Below are positions 51,401 to 62,100 of a stretch of 64,000 bases of DNA, piece after piece (the first letter of the stretch is position 1; each line of letters opens with the position of its first letter). The position numbers and the translations under genes are program-made. The notes under the pieces are model-generated. The model ran no database searches. It was not told the origin of the DNA and was given only the letters and a program-made list of their open reading frames with translations. The stretch is from contig NC_060252.1 in NCBI RefSeq assembly GCF_921293095.1, positions 8,618,001 to 8,682,000 on the forward strand, read 5' to 3'. The DNA comes from Ischnura elegans (taxonomy: Eukaryota > Arthropoda > Insecta > Odonata > Coenagrionidae).

Positions 51401-54400
51401 ATTAATGGTGCCAATGCAGTCGAAATTTTGGAAAACGCCATACTTGTACATCATTTAGCTGTGTGGGAACTTTATTTGGCCTGCGAATCCATTGATCCCT
51501 ATATTTTACAGTTAACTCTCAGGAAAGACTCCATGCAATGAGTGAAATCGAGCGACAATATTATTATTACCGACCACCATGTGTGTATTATTATTACCGA
51601 TTCACGTGTTTAAAATCTCTTCCTTTACAGTTTTTGTGCTTTTTTAATATATTTTGTCCACATCTTGGACCAAATATAATATGACGCGCGTCATGTTCAA
51701 ATTATATACGTGGATAATGTTGTTTTTATTTTGTCACTAGTTCCAAATAAAGCTTCCTTCTCGTTATCTTGGACTTGTCCCATCTATGAAACGTGTCCCA
51801 CTATGTCGTTAAAACGAACTTCCGCTGTCGACGTGCCCCAAAACACAAAAGAACTCCTTATATAAAAATGTTGAGTCCTTTTGAGTCAAAATGATATATT
51901 TATATTATTGCCTTTATGGTCTCTGGTTATCATTTGGCGTGGCGTCGGCGTCCTCCTTTCCCAATAAAGCTTCCTTCCCGTTATCCGGGACTCGTTCGAT
52001 CCATCTCCTGCTCGATTTTTCCGGCTTCACCTTTGTCCTTCATCCCTCTTCCTTCTTTCGCCGCGACATCTCACCGCGTATGCCCAGATCCGAAAGCTCA
52101 CTCGGGCTAGCCACAGGCCTCGAGGTATCTTCTCATCTTTACGCCTCGATCGATGGTTCATGACGCCTCCTTGATGAAACCCATCCTCCTCCTCCCTCGC
52201 CTCCGACCTTCCTTTTTCCCACTGTAGCACTCTTACTCCCTGACCCCTCTCACATTCCCTCCTCTTCTTAAACCTTTTCCCCCCACCCCGCCCGTATCTT
52301 CACACCTCCCCTCCTCTTTATGATTCACATAATATCCCCGACGAATCTCCCCGTTCCCAATGCCTACCCATCCACCATTACAGTGCTCTATAACGGGCAC
52401 GGAGTCAGGGGGAGAGGGGTCTTTGGGGGCTTCAGCCAGGTGCGGACTGGTTAGCCAAGGTGACAACGTGGTCAAAGGGCCTCAACGGGCAAATCACCCC
52501 TTCGAAAATAAGTGAGAACTTAATAAAGTTGGCTTTCAGAAATATGCAAAGGAAATATCTAGCTAGCTTGATGATATGTATGGGTTTCCGATGCGTTCGA
52601 ATTGACAATAAAACTTCCGTATAGGGAACCCGCATCCCTCCCAAGGATCCCCATAGCAAATTTTTAATTTCGTGTCTGGCGTATATAGATTCTCATTTCG
52701 GAGAGGATGGGTGCAAGGACCCCAACCAATAGCGGCCTATCTTCTAGGAAACCTAGAAATTCGGGAAAAGTCATGGAATTTGATTTTTCCATCCCCTCCT
52801 ACGCATGGGTAGACTTGAACATTCTTTACCCAACATGCCATTCAATAACTGTTAAAATTCATTTCTATATTGTGAATTTGATAATAATATTAATTTGCGC
52901 TCCACCTTAACAAAATACTCGGTGCCAGGTTTTACAATTTATCAAATTTGAAAGGGGGAATACAAGATGGTAACCCCGACTCAGGATACCCCTTGGGGAT
53001 TACCATCATCTAATATTAAAAGGCAGCGGCTAGTGCGAGTACGTATAATTCTTGTATTTCACGCAGTGATTAAAGATAATTTTTCAATTTCACCATAGTG
53101 TCCTCAAAAAATAAAAGTTGAGCATAACCAATTTACTTAGAGTGACTGAAAATTGAAATAAAAAATGGCCGCGCATGTTTCATTAATTTAGATAACGTTA
53201 CCCGCTTGAGTTTTTCTTTATTTTACTCAGTTGGGAAGGGGGGTAGATGTTACCTTAATATTCCCAATTATACACTCCACTACCTTATAAACTTCCTACC
53301 GCTCGCTTCCGCTGAGAATTTCCCCGTCTTCGCTCCGCGTTTTCTCTGGCTGTCCAGTGGGTTTGGTTTTTGTCTAACTTTCGTAGTTTCCAGACCGCGA
53401 TGTTTGTTGCCGCTACGGATTCTTGAAGTGATACTCGAGCATTCTTTCAAAATCCATCTCAAGTCCCCAAAATCCATCTAAAGTCCCGCTTAGTTCTATC
53501 CGAGGGTCTTGTTTTCCTCCCGGGGAAGCGTCAAACTCCACCTCTGCGCTGTAGTTCAAAATAAATCATTCAATTCTTTACAAGGAATTAGTTTTAGTAG
53601 CCACCATTTACTGCCAAATTGATGCCAGTGATGTTATAAAAAAAATGATACCTTGAAAGGGGCTAACCGGGTGCTATTCTACTTCATGGCGAATTTTATG
53701 ATGTGAGGCCTCATATCATTTTGTCTTAGTAGGTGTATAAAGTAAATCAAAAATTTATTACTAATGCTATCGCTTTACTTTAGCTATATACGTCATTCTG
53801 TTGATAGAAGGGGATGCGATTTTGCCTACGCTAGATGTTTTCTGCTTTTTATTGGATCTAATGACAGTTCTACTTTAACTTTGACCTTAAGTTTATTACC
53901 TCTTCGCTATGTTTATATAGTGACATCGCTATGTATATATTTCAATTAAGTTTGTAGGTTTATACTGTGACTACTAAAACACTATAGTGGCTTTATAATA
54001 TGCAAAGGCTTTTTAAAAGTTTTTTTTAGGTGCAAAGACTATTCAGTGTTTACTACCATGTCATGAAATTCAGCAAGGTGATTGGCGCAAAAGAGAATTT
54101 CGTCATGGTTTAAGCAACTATTGAGACATTAGATATGAGTGAATACCTTGGTGAGCTAATGGAAACAAAACACATTTACTAATATATACTACTCAAATTG
54201 CTTGCCTTATCGGTAATGATTAGTTTTCTCCCGTATTTGCTATAGCTAAAGAATTTTAGTATTTTAAAAATACTGTGATTTCTGATGATTGACCCTTACT
54301 CATTTTTATCAATGATTCTAATAATGCATTTTGAATATTTTGTCGTAATATAATCGTTATGGTATTTCTTTGTCGTTTAAATCGTGATGAATTTTACACC

Positions 54401-57400
54401 CATGAGCTCGGTTTCACGTCTATGTGTCTCTAGAAATGAGTAATTGTAATAAGTCGCTGATCGGGCCTGATGCCACTCCCCCCTTCATGTATTATTACGC
54501 GTCGTATGGTTATTCTTTAGATTTTTCTTATTTAAATACTATGAGTGAACTTCTGATTTCTCAAATTTTATACCATAATTTTTTTCTTGTAACAAGTATG
54601 GACCAGTAACGATCTTCGATCTTCGAATTGATTGATATTTAAGGAGTTATGAGGACGGGGTTAATACGGCTCTAACTTGAAGTTTTTGTTGGGAATGATT
54701 ATCAGGTGCCTATTATTAGTACATCTCTTAAACTTTTTTTTTCTTCAAAATATTGCGTGTATTTTAATGCAATCTCAACTGATGAAAGCATTAACGCCGC
54801 TTAACAATCTTATCATGCAATTCAAAAGTTTTCGTGCAAATTCTACTTTTCAAGATATGATGAGGTTAACGTATAAATGATGATATATCTAAAGGAATCG
54901 CTAATATTTAAAGCAAGTGCGGGTTCGCAAATGTTTGTAATCATGTAGAGGGAACAGGGTAAAGTAAAGTTAACTGAATTAAGTTAGCCGGAAGTCAAAA
55001 ACACGGGTTAATTCAGTTTCCAGTGGGGTGAAGAGGATTTATTTGATTTGGATTTCGGTGAATTCCATCGGTTGTTATTCCTAAAGTTTCAAGCCACAGA
55101 TTTAGAAGCATTAATGTTGATTGCAAACCCAGTAGTCCATGCCTAACCACCATAATATAATTGCTCTTTGTAATCCCTTTTCCGGTGTTCAGAGTGAATT
55201 ATCACCACACTGTTTCTTCTCTTGCAATTCATTTACTGATGCTGTACTTTTTATGATCTAAATCTCACCCAATAATTTAGTCCACTTCTGTTAGACTCCA
55301 TTTCTAATTAATGAGTAATTTCTTCCCTTTTTTCCAAGAATTTTCTCCAGCAATGACTTTTTATAAATACTTTTCACCGAATCACATATTTTAATACTAT
55401 AATGTCAATTTTAGGAAACGAAGACCAGAAATGGTTGTCCTCAAATTACCAGAAACTTTAATATCTGCCTATATTCTATTTTTTTACTTAACGTTTTAGT
55501 GAACTCCCATGTCCCATTGTATTTTCTCCCTTGTACTATCTCCATCTCACGGCCATAGCTATTTTTTAGTGTTTTTACTCAAGGCACATTAGTTTTTTAT
55601 TAAAATTATATTCTGTTCATCATCAACTATTAGTTCTATTATGAATGGGTTGGACCTGAGCCCAACATTGTATCGTTATTTTTCCCAGGCGCCATCTGAT
55701 CGTCAATTGTTATAGGAGTCCAAGGTTGCGTTATGAGTGGATTTCACCTACGGCTGCGTATCTTAGACCTGCCCAAGGATCCGTATTCATGTTCTCAGCT
55801 GTTCTTTTTTCCTTGCGGCTGTGTTTTTTTTTAATTCTGATTACTCTCCTTCTTTTTCGACTTTTTTCTGAGGTATGTCCTCGGACCTCACTTTACGTGA
55901 TTGCGCACATTCGACGCCGGGCATTCTACGAGGCCTAAAAGCCTTTCATCCCATAGTACTTGAGACGGATTTTAGGTGCCTTCAGGATCGGAATTCACGC
56001 TGTCTTTCTACCGTGCGCCTTCAGCGGTATTTAAAACAGTATATTTTATTCTCATCGTTCTATTTATTTTCTGTGCTGACCCGTTTTCATCAACACTTAG
56101 TTCTTTAACTTCATTGATTACGCATTTGTAAGGTAGCCTTTTAGAGTGCTAACCCACAGCGCTTTGTGATGCCTCGCAACAAGAATCCATCTTAGGGCCT
56201 TTTTATTCCGTGTGTGAAAGCAGAGAAAATTGTAATTAAAATAATTGTTTTTCCACCGATGACATACCGACTCCGAGGGATAGTATCGCATTGAATTGTT
56301 ATCTAAGATCGGGGATTTTATCCAATTTCCATTGGGATATTGCGTCAAGACGCCCAATGGTGGAATATTCAGTTGCTTGTTTCATAATAAATATAAGGCG
56401 CCGACATGAAATTTTCTCGGTGAAGAAGTTGACGGCGTTGTGCATATTTGATTTGGATAGCGTTCCTAACATTTCTGTGACCCCATTTTCGTTTTTTAAT
56501 ACCTGTTGCTATCTTTTTACCATTACAATAATGGCATGGAAACGAGAATTGGCTGTAGGTTACAAGAAATTTCACGTTCATTACATCTTCATGAAACCAA
56601 AGGTAATTGAACCAGTATACGTTTAAATTCCATTTTTGTCTAATAGAGTGCTTAAAATTTACCTTTCATACATTTTTCTCATCAATATGGCTTGAATATA
56701 TCATTAAATGTGCACCGTAATCGACATAATATCATCATCTGGATGCCTTGGTTGAAATATTATTATTGTAGTAGGTATGGATCAAATATGGCTCAATTAA
56801 TGCCCCTCTGACCCGCATGGTACTCATTCATTCCACCTCTGATCACAGTCTCCTCTCTTTCACCTCAAAGTTCAGCTTCTTTCACTCATGGATTTAAAAA
56901 CTGACTTTTCTCTTCCGTCTCCATTGGTATGATAAGCAATGAGGTGCAGAGATATTTGTTCCTATGGAATTCATATTATCTCTCATTCGTGTATGTTGGG
57001 TAATCCTCTCTCGGCCGTGACTCTTGACCTGTTTGTATAGGACCGAATACGTAGGAGGGAGCAGATGGTGGGAGCAGCCTGCTGCATCCTTGCGTAGGAG
57101 ATAAAGGACGCCCTTCATTAGGCGAAATAGTGCTTGCTGACCTGTGTGAATGAATATTCATTCCGGTTAGGAAGCCCAATTCATCTTTAACGAATCATGA
57201 TTATTATGTAGTCATGGTATTAGGGTTATTTGATGCAGCAATTTTTATTATCGTGTAACGAAGTTTTTTTACTCTTAAAAAAATATGGAAGTAATATAAT
57301 AATAATTCGGTATAGGGATAAAAATGGTGTCATTTGTTAGTTAGAGATGCTGTTCAAGTTATATTAGCGTACGTACCAAGAATATTACTTATTATTGGTA

Positions 57401-59198
57401 TTGTGTTGGAATTTCCTCAAGCTGCATTTTCGAATTTCACTCTTTTTGCCATAAGATTACACAAAAGGTACATTTTTCCAGTTAATAATAGTTTAAATTC
57501 ATTTTTTAATCAGCAGTCTATCAGCGAGTCAATTTAATCAGCAAGGGAATTTTAAATGATATCTAGCAATTTTATATTTGTTTGGAAAATTTCCACGATG
57601 TCCTGATAAATAATAATTATAGTTACTGATTTCGGGGAATAGGAAGTACGGGACCTTTTCGTATGATTTTATGATGATTTTATGTGCTGTGAGGAGTTTG
57701 GAAACATTTATTTACGCAAGAATGACTTTATTTTCGCTCCTTATGTAAATTGCTGCATTTTTCTTTAAATTTGGTTAATAAGTTTTCTTTAATTAAAATT
57801 TAAAACATTCCTTTTTGAGTTTCATATTTTTGTCATACTAGTAATAATCAAATTAAAATTAAAACAGTTGCATTGATGTTTGGCTTCTTATAAGCAAATA
57901 AATTTTAAAGTTTTCTTAATTTTATATTTGAAACTCTGTTGATAAATTAATTGCTAATATTAGTGAGATGGCCGAGTTTATTTTACTTTATTATGGAAAA
58001 CTCTACGGAAATCATGTCAAATGTCTTCATTTCATTGCATTCGATGTCTTGGGATAGTATTGAAAAAATAGCCCTACGTATTATTGGTGTTTTGAAATTA
58101 CTGTGTGTTTACTCTTTTCTTTGCTTTCCTCTAACAGATATTGAAGTTCCCACGATGGACACTGTAAGAAATGCCACCCTTATAGGAATGCTAGTTTCGG
58201 GAGAATATCCAACTCTTTGTATTGGTCCCACGGGAACAGGAAAAACCATCGTAACCAAGGCAAAAATCATGACCGGCTTGCCCAAAAATTTTCTCTCGGA
58301 TATAGTAATTTTTTCCGCTCGAACATCGGCGAATCAGACTCAGGTAAGTTTTGAGGAGAGTATGGTATTTTCTTTATTCACCGCATTAAAGCATTTATTT
58401 CAAAGTTTTCTTCCTTTTTACTAGAGTTATATATTCTCCGTTTAAATACTATTTAGTTAAATTAGGGTGTAAACACTTCTACTTGATAATTTAAACATAG
58501 GAAAAAAATTTCTTATCCTCCGTCTGCAACTTCTGTGGTCGTTTTATATTTACTATGCCCTCTTTTCTGTCTGAGTAAACAGTAGTGCTACGATTTATTG
58601 GATAATTTTCGTTAGCCGCTATAGCCGAGCATGTGGGATATTGATAAATACATTACTCTTTAGTTCTAACGCTCTTGATCCTATTCATTGAAGTTGTTTT
58701 TGAAAATTTACTTTATCTCTCTCTAACGGAGATTCCATGGTCTGGCTACAGTCTGGTTGTTAGTGGAGGATTTTCATTTAGCTTTCGGCATAATTTCGAT
58801 ATAAGAGCCACCTGGCCAGAAGTTTTCATTGGTAACTTTTGTTTATTCTGTTACTAAGTTTGGTCAGTGAGTAAATTACATTAAAGTAAAGTACTACAAT
58901 TAAACAGCAAACATTAATTGCTATAATGTAAATCACATGTATATTGTGAATTTTTTGAGTTGAAATTGCTGTAATAACGGCTTTTATGTCCAAATTCCTT
59001 TAATTCACGTCGTTTTTTCCCTGTGTTCATTCCAGGATCTTATTGACTCCAAGCTTGATAGAAGAAGAAAAGGAGTATTTGGCCCACTTATCGGGAGGAA
59101 ACAAGTATTCTTCATTGACGATTTCAATATGCCTGCCCTTGAGGTCTTCGGTGCTCAACCTCCTATCGAGTTGATACGTCAATGGATGGACTTCAAAG
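18315..59198 (+). CDS. DNAH1: Axonemal dynein heavy chain, DNAH1-like (internal part, seven exons)
   Basis: The joined exons are 18315-18469, 19008-19404, 26178-26418, 44363-44525, 45248-45366, 58138-58343 and 59036-59198. They give about 481 codons with every intron phase agreeing. The protein covers AAA2 after its Walker A, the AAA2-AAA3 linker, and AAA3 through Walker B. Heavy chains of this kind are about 4,200-4,500 residues, so roughly a ninth is present and both ends lie outside. Diagnostic strings such as [31 protein letters not shown] and [14 protein letters not shown] match vertebrate DNAH1 better, from memory, than DNAH3/7/12. In the family it is an inner-arm motor of the ciliary or flagellar axoneme, mainly needed for sperm motility. 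No stop or frameshift is seen. An in-frame insertion in AAA2 is unusual. Assignment to DNAH1 rather than a sister inner-arm chain is likely but rests on remembered sequences. Confidence 0.9.
18470..19007 (+). other. Dynein intron between exons 1 and 2 (538 bp)
   Basis: GTAAGT donor and TTTTATAG acceptor. AT-rich; no other content seen. Confidence 0.92.
19008..19404 (+). CDS. DNAH1: Dynein exon 2: AAA2 Walker B, sensor region, with insertion
   Basis: Fragment residues 52-184. [13 protein letters not shown] leads into about 30 extra residues (roughly 68-98, rich in Gly, Glu, Asp and Pro) before [18 protein letters not shown]. Vertebrate DNAH1, as remembered, has only a few residues at that place. 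[10 protein letters not shown] (102-111) is the Walker B strand, and [13 protein letters not shown] (119-131) and [15 protein letters not shown] are the sensor and arginine-finger regions. The acceptor TTTTATAG at 19,007 completes the TGG codon split with exon 1. The donor GTAAGG at 19,405 is phase 0. Within the insertion, GTGGGG and CAG at the two ends would allow an in-frame 66-nt optional splice. Confidence 0.96.
19405..26177 (+). other. Dynein intron between exons 2 and 3 (6.8 kb)
   Basis: GTAAGG donor; acceptor tttgaag is weak in pyrimidines, but the join [12 protein letters not shown] fits the family exactly. The intron holds a pyrimidine-rich GC block at 21,900-22,200 and otherwise nothing recognisable. 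Confidence 0.85.
21940..22200. other. C-rich pyrimidine tract in intron
   Basis: A GC-rich, strongly pyrimidine-biased block with runs such as 'ccccctccccccttcctcc' and a short repeat of 'cgtagcctc'. It contrasts with the AT-rich intron. ORFs on both strands are compositional artefacts. It may be a remnant repeat or a short unmethylated island. No gene evidence. Confidence 0.5.
26178..26418 (+). CDS. DNAH1: Dynein exon 3: AAA2-AAA3 linker
   Basis: Fragment residues 185-264 plus one base of P265. [17 protein letters not shown] corresponds to the family's helical stretch after the AAA2 sensor (LLKPYEEHFKALF in vertebrate DNAH1, from memory). [18 protein letters not shown] matches the following helix, and the middle ([18 protein letters not shown]) is variable. 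The phase-1 donor GTAAGT at 26,419 joins the next exon with a Pro codon, giving [15 protein letters not shown]. That fits the family's 'ELIEPWFIFSL' with no missing exon. Confidence 0.93.
33564..33585. repeat. Perfect 9-bp hairpin
   Basis: TTTACGAAG-tgtg-CTTCGTAAA. A perfect stem with a 4-nt loop in intronic DNA; function unknown. Confidence 0.8.
34900..35026 (-). mobile_element. tRNA-derived SINE candidate
   Basis: On the - strand from about 35,026 the sequence reads GGGAGCATGGTGTTCCAGCGG, then TAAAGCGTCGGGCTACAGA. This resembles a tRNA 5' half with an A-box-like TGGTGTTCCAGCGG (35,005-35,018) and an anticodon-arm-like stem. A B-box-like TTCGATTCC follows at 34,942-34,950, but about 20 extra bases separate it from its normal place, so this is not a functional tRNA. 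A run of 11 G/C lies at 34,906-34,916. The tRNA-related head of an arthropod SINE is the best reading. The body and 3' end were not defined. Confidence 0.5.
39055..39110. repeat. GA-rich microsatellite
   Basis: About 55 bp of (GA)n with two ATAGAG interruptions in the middle. Confidence 0.95.
44363..44525 (+). CDS. DNAH1: Dynein exon 4: start of AAA3 region
   Basis: Fragment residues 265-318 plus two bases of K319. [20 protein letters not shown] is the highly conserved '[14 protein letters not shown]' block that precedes AAA3 in DNAH1-type chains. [11 protein letters not shown] and [10 protein letters not shown] follow as in the family. The acceptor is TTTTGACAG and the donor is GTAAGT, giving phase-1 entry and phase-2 exit. 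The frame is open further upstream to 44,323, but conservation begins at the splice site. Confidence 0.95.
44526..45247 (+). other. Dynein intron between exons 4 and 5 (722 bp)
   Basis: GTAAGT donor and TTCACAG acceptor; AT-rich with no other content. Confidence 0.92.
45248..45366 (+). CDS. DNAH1: Dynein exon 5: AAA3 N-terminal loop
   Basis: Fragment residues 319-358 plus one base of D359. The split codon makes K, giving YDY-K-LHDGGF, aligned with vertebrate DNAH1 FDYRLEDAG from memory. [20 protein letters not shown] matches the family's 'W.RWMD...P' lead-in to the AAA3 strand. This loop is acidic and variable among species, here with [11 protein letters not shown]. The donor is GTATTA, weaker than the others. 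The phase-1 join to exon 6 restores [12 protein letters not shown]. Confidence 0.92.
48540..49510. other. GC-rich, CpG-containing block of unknown nature
   Basis: About 1 kb of markedly higher GC than its surroundings, with many CpGs and an 11-G run at 49,259-49,269. Frames of up to 133 codons are open on both strands (49,103-49,504 + and 49,359-49,652 -), as expected from GC content, and none resembles a known protein. It could be an old repeat, a retrocopy relic or a regulatory island. I cannot decide. Confidence 0.45.
50343..50377. repeat. 14-bp imperfect hairpin
   Basis: ACTTAGTATGCGTT (50,343-50,356) pairs with AACGCATACTGAGT (50,364-50,377) with one mismatch around a 7-nt loop. Intronic; function unknown. 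Confidence 0.8.
51681..51694. repeat. 14-bp perfect palindrome ATGACGCGCGTCAT
   Basis: Perfectly self-complementary with a CGCGCG core inside AT-rich intron. It contains two overlapping TGACG half sites facing each other, the motif bound by bZIP (CREB/ATF-like) proteins. Binding is speculation. Confidence 0.85.
51741..52007. repeat. Direct repeat pair flanking about 170 bp
   Basis: AATAAAGCTTCCTTCTCGTTATC at 51,746-51,768 recurs with one change at 51,963-51,985. Similarity extends to about 45 bp on each side (51,741-51,785 and 51,958-52,007). They could be an old duplication or the ends of a small element. Confidence 0.75.
51940..52460. other. Pyrimidine-rich GC block in intron
   Basis: Long CT-rich stretches ('cctcctcctccctcgcctcc') and few purines on the + strand. 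ORFs here (for example 51,891-52,163) are compositional. No gene or known repeat identified. Confidence 0.45.
53449..53488. repeat. 20-bp tandem duplication
   Basis: AAAATCCATCTCAAGTCCCC at 53,449-53,468 is followed directly by the same unit with two changes at 53,469-53,488. Confidence 0.9.
54972..55018. repeat. 11-bp perfect inverted repeat
   Basis: AACTGAATTAA (54,972-54,982) and TTAATTCAGTT (55,008-55,018) with a 25-nt loop. Intronic; function unknown. Confidence 0.8.
58138..58343 (+). CDS. DNAH1: Dynein exon 6: AAA3 Walker A
   Basis: Fragment residues 359-427. [11 protein letters not shown] opens the AAA3 domain, and GPTGTGKT (388-395) is its nucleotide-binding P-loop with the invariant Lys394. 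[11 protein letters not shown] (417-427) closes the exon and is close to invariant in DNAH1. The acceptor is TCTAACAG at 58,137 and the donor is GTAAGT at 58,344, phase 0. The open frame extending on both sides (57,951-58,424) is intron read-through. AAA3 nucleotide state gates motor activity in dyneins generally. The P-loop looks intact. Confidence 0.97.
58344..59035 (+). other. Dynein intron between exons 6 and 7 (692 bp)
   Basis: GTAAGT donor and CATTCCAG acceptor. No other content seen. Confidence 0.93.
59036..59198 (+). CDS. DNAH1: Dynein exon 7: AAA3 Walker B
   Basis: Fragment residues 428-481 plus one base. [17 protein letters not shown] is the classic AAA3 signature. [13 protein letters not shown] (451-463) is the Walker B strand with the usual Asp-Asp pair, and [14 protein letters not shown] follows. 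The acceptor is CATTCCAG. The donor is taken at GTGAGG (59,199), phase 1, because conservation stops at DFK-G. The expected next exon, starting with the 'GWYD' block, was not found in the remaining 4.8 kb. Confidence 0.96.
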
Positions 59199-62100
59199 GT
59201 GAGGAGACCTTTCCTCCTCGTCGGATGTAAAAAAGCAATTCCTAATTTTGGAGGAATTATTTTAAAATGCAATGGTCAAGCTATTTACTCCCGTACACTG
59301 ACGTTTCCTGGGTGACTGGCAGGTAAATAGAGTAAGGAATAATGAATTTTTTTTAAAGCAGCCTCTCTAGTTGCTTTTCTTTCTCATTCTATGATTTATC
59401 CGGAATTACCACCATAATTTTTATTTTTTTAATCCGTGTTTTATCGCCCAATTCTTTATTAAAATCGTTACATTAATTTGTTGAAATCTATAATCGCGTT
59501 TTTATTGGTGGGGTTTATATTTTTGTTGAACCATGCCCCTTAGGTTCTAAGAACACTTAAATGCATCTCTATGATCTCCATGTTAAGAATTTAATCCCCA
59601 ATTCAATTGAAAATTAATGTAAAATATTAAGAAAATGATTAATTCAATCTTGGCGCTAATTAATTCTATCATAAAATACCTTTTATTTCGTATTGGTTCA
59701 TACCAGTATGATTTACTGGAACGTTTTTATTTATAGAATTTCCTCGTAAAGGTTTACATTTGTTTTACTTCTTTTACATCGAAATGCATAACTCATTACT
59801 CATTTATACCAATTTTTTTGTCCTATTTCTATTTATTGTCGCAGGAATGTAGGTTAGTATCACACCCTGTTTTAGATTTAAAATCATTTATACGCAGGTG
59901 GTTACCAGTTTATTGCAAAACCACTGTATTTTCATTCCTATAAGGTTGTAATAGATATAGTTTTTTATATGTCGCAATCGGAGAAAATTATTTCATAAAA
60001 TAGCAACGGCTAATTGCATTCCTTTGTAGCTGATTAGGGTAGTCCTTGAAAAGAAATGTGTTAAGCTTCTTCATCTAGTAACTGCTGTAATGCTGCTGAG
60101 CAGTGTGTTCCAATTAATTGGCTTGTTAAGGTGTGAGATAAAAGACCGTCAAGGCTAGACTTAATTTGAGCGCCATTTGTCACTCTTCCTGCGAGCGCGT
60201 GAATGTCGCTCCTTCCTGCTAAATTAAAACGGGTACGCTTGAAATGCCAGAAAAGCCTTAAGCCGAATCTCTGGCTTAGTAATCAAGCTATATATTCCGC
60301 TGCGCGTCTCTTAGACACTCCCTCGCCTCCTCGACATCCTTTCCTCCCGCACTAAATTTGCAACCCTCTCCCAGATCCCAAAGCCTGCGAACAGTCTCTT
60401 ATTCACCTGCATTTCTACGCTACAAGCTTTGGCCTTAATCGGAATCCCATTTCACGTTTTATGATCTGATCATCTTGTCATCTAACCGTGAGACATTTAG
60501 TTAAAGAATTTGACTACATTGCAGGTTTGTAATTCCCATAGCAGACTAGCAGAGCTATCGATCCGACTATTATTGAAATCGAATATCATTAATGACCATC
60601 TTGAATACGCATTATTTTACAATAAATGAATACCCTACGATAAAAAAAGGTTACAAACCTTAAGCATGTTAAATGAGATACTTTATTTATTCCACGAATT
60701 CAAATAAGCAATCCGACCGATTTCAACGACAAATTGTAATTTTCTATGGGAGAGCATATTCGCAAATGATACATTGTAGTTGAAATCAATCTTGAAAACA
60801 ATCTTGTTTCGAAAATCACTTTAAAAAATGGGAGACACTAGTTAATCAAGAAAATGTTCATTATCAATACGTACTTCTGGAAATTTACAATTCTTATGCA
60901 ATAGGGCTGGAAATATAGATAGAGATGTAATGAGAACTTGCGATCCAGAATAAGATTACAAAAGTATAATTGCCGTTCCGAAAAATAAGTATTGCTTTAA
61001 AGGCCTATAAATAATTCTTAATAAGGAATCTGGATAATTGCAATTATTTTTAAGTTAGGCATTTATTTATCAGGGGCTCATTTTACGTGCGACCCATGGA
61101 AATGAGTAAAAATGTAATGGCTATTTTTTATTCATAATTTATTCTGAATATTTGATATGTCATATAAAAATGCTAATGAAGCAGTAGAGAAGCAATGTAA
61201 TTATGTGAAGCTTTTAGCTGAAACGTTCAGTTGGAGAGAGAATATTAAGCAAAATATGAATTCTCATGTATAAAAGATTTCACCCGATTTTGAGGTAATC
61301 GTAGGGTAGAGATATGTTTGAAATAATTTTAGTATAAGTTTTTAGACTTATCCCATGTTAAGCCGTTAGCGATTATTCAAGGTTGTTGCAGCCCATTGTT
61401 TTATGGTTTTCGGCAAAACGCATTTCAAAGTATTTATGTATTCTTACGCTGAAATCAGTTTGAAGAACCTTGAGTTTAAGCTTTGCTAAACAGAAGGCAG
61501 AGGAATTTTTGATAATCACCATCTTGTTCAGGAAAATGTCGCTAATTGTTGTTGAATTCATTCAGTAATCGATTAAAATTTAAAGAGACTAATTTACGTC
61601 AGTTTCCTGTTCGCACGTCCGCAAAATGGCGCTGGTTATTTCATTTAGGGTATTTCACCTTATTTTGCTGATGCAGCAAAGCCGATGACAAAGCAGGCTA
61701 TTTTAAAACCCAGAAACCCATTTAGCTATGTTGCATCACGACCAAGGAAATGTTTTCTCTCATTGAAACGGTAACGAGTGTTGGGTGTGGGAATTGGACG
61801 CCCTTTTGTGTGAATTATATTACCGGGAGTTTATGTGTAGTTTTTGGCTGCACACAAAGGAAGGTTATGACCTTATTGATATTGTTTATGTTTTCAAATT
61901 TTTAATTATAGCTCGTATTTTTCATATTCTGAATGACTAATTATGAAGGCCACGTTCGTGTGTATGTCGAAGGGGTTTTTAATTTCAAATTCGTTCGATG
62001 CTGACTTCCGCACTCTCTTGGTGTTGATAGTTGTTTTACCAATGGAAATAATTATTTTATTGCCTTCAACTGGCATAAAATCTATAAGCATGCCCACTTA

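Larger units (their letters stand above)
45367..58137 (+). other. Giant dynein intron between exons 5 and 6 (12.8 kb)
   Basis: Bounded by GTATTA and TCTAACAG. It holds a GC-rich block at 48.5-49.6 kb, a second pyrimidine-rich block at 51.9-52.5 kb, several inverted or tandem short repeats, and no recognisable gene on either strand. Confidence 0.85.

Noticed and set aside
57951-58424. A single 157-codon gene starting at 57,951
   Set aside because: Only 58,138-58,343 is conserved dynein. The rest is intron read-through on both sides of good splice sites.
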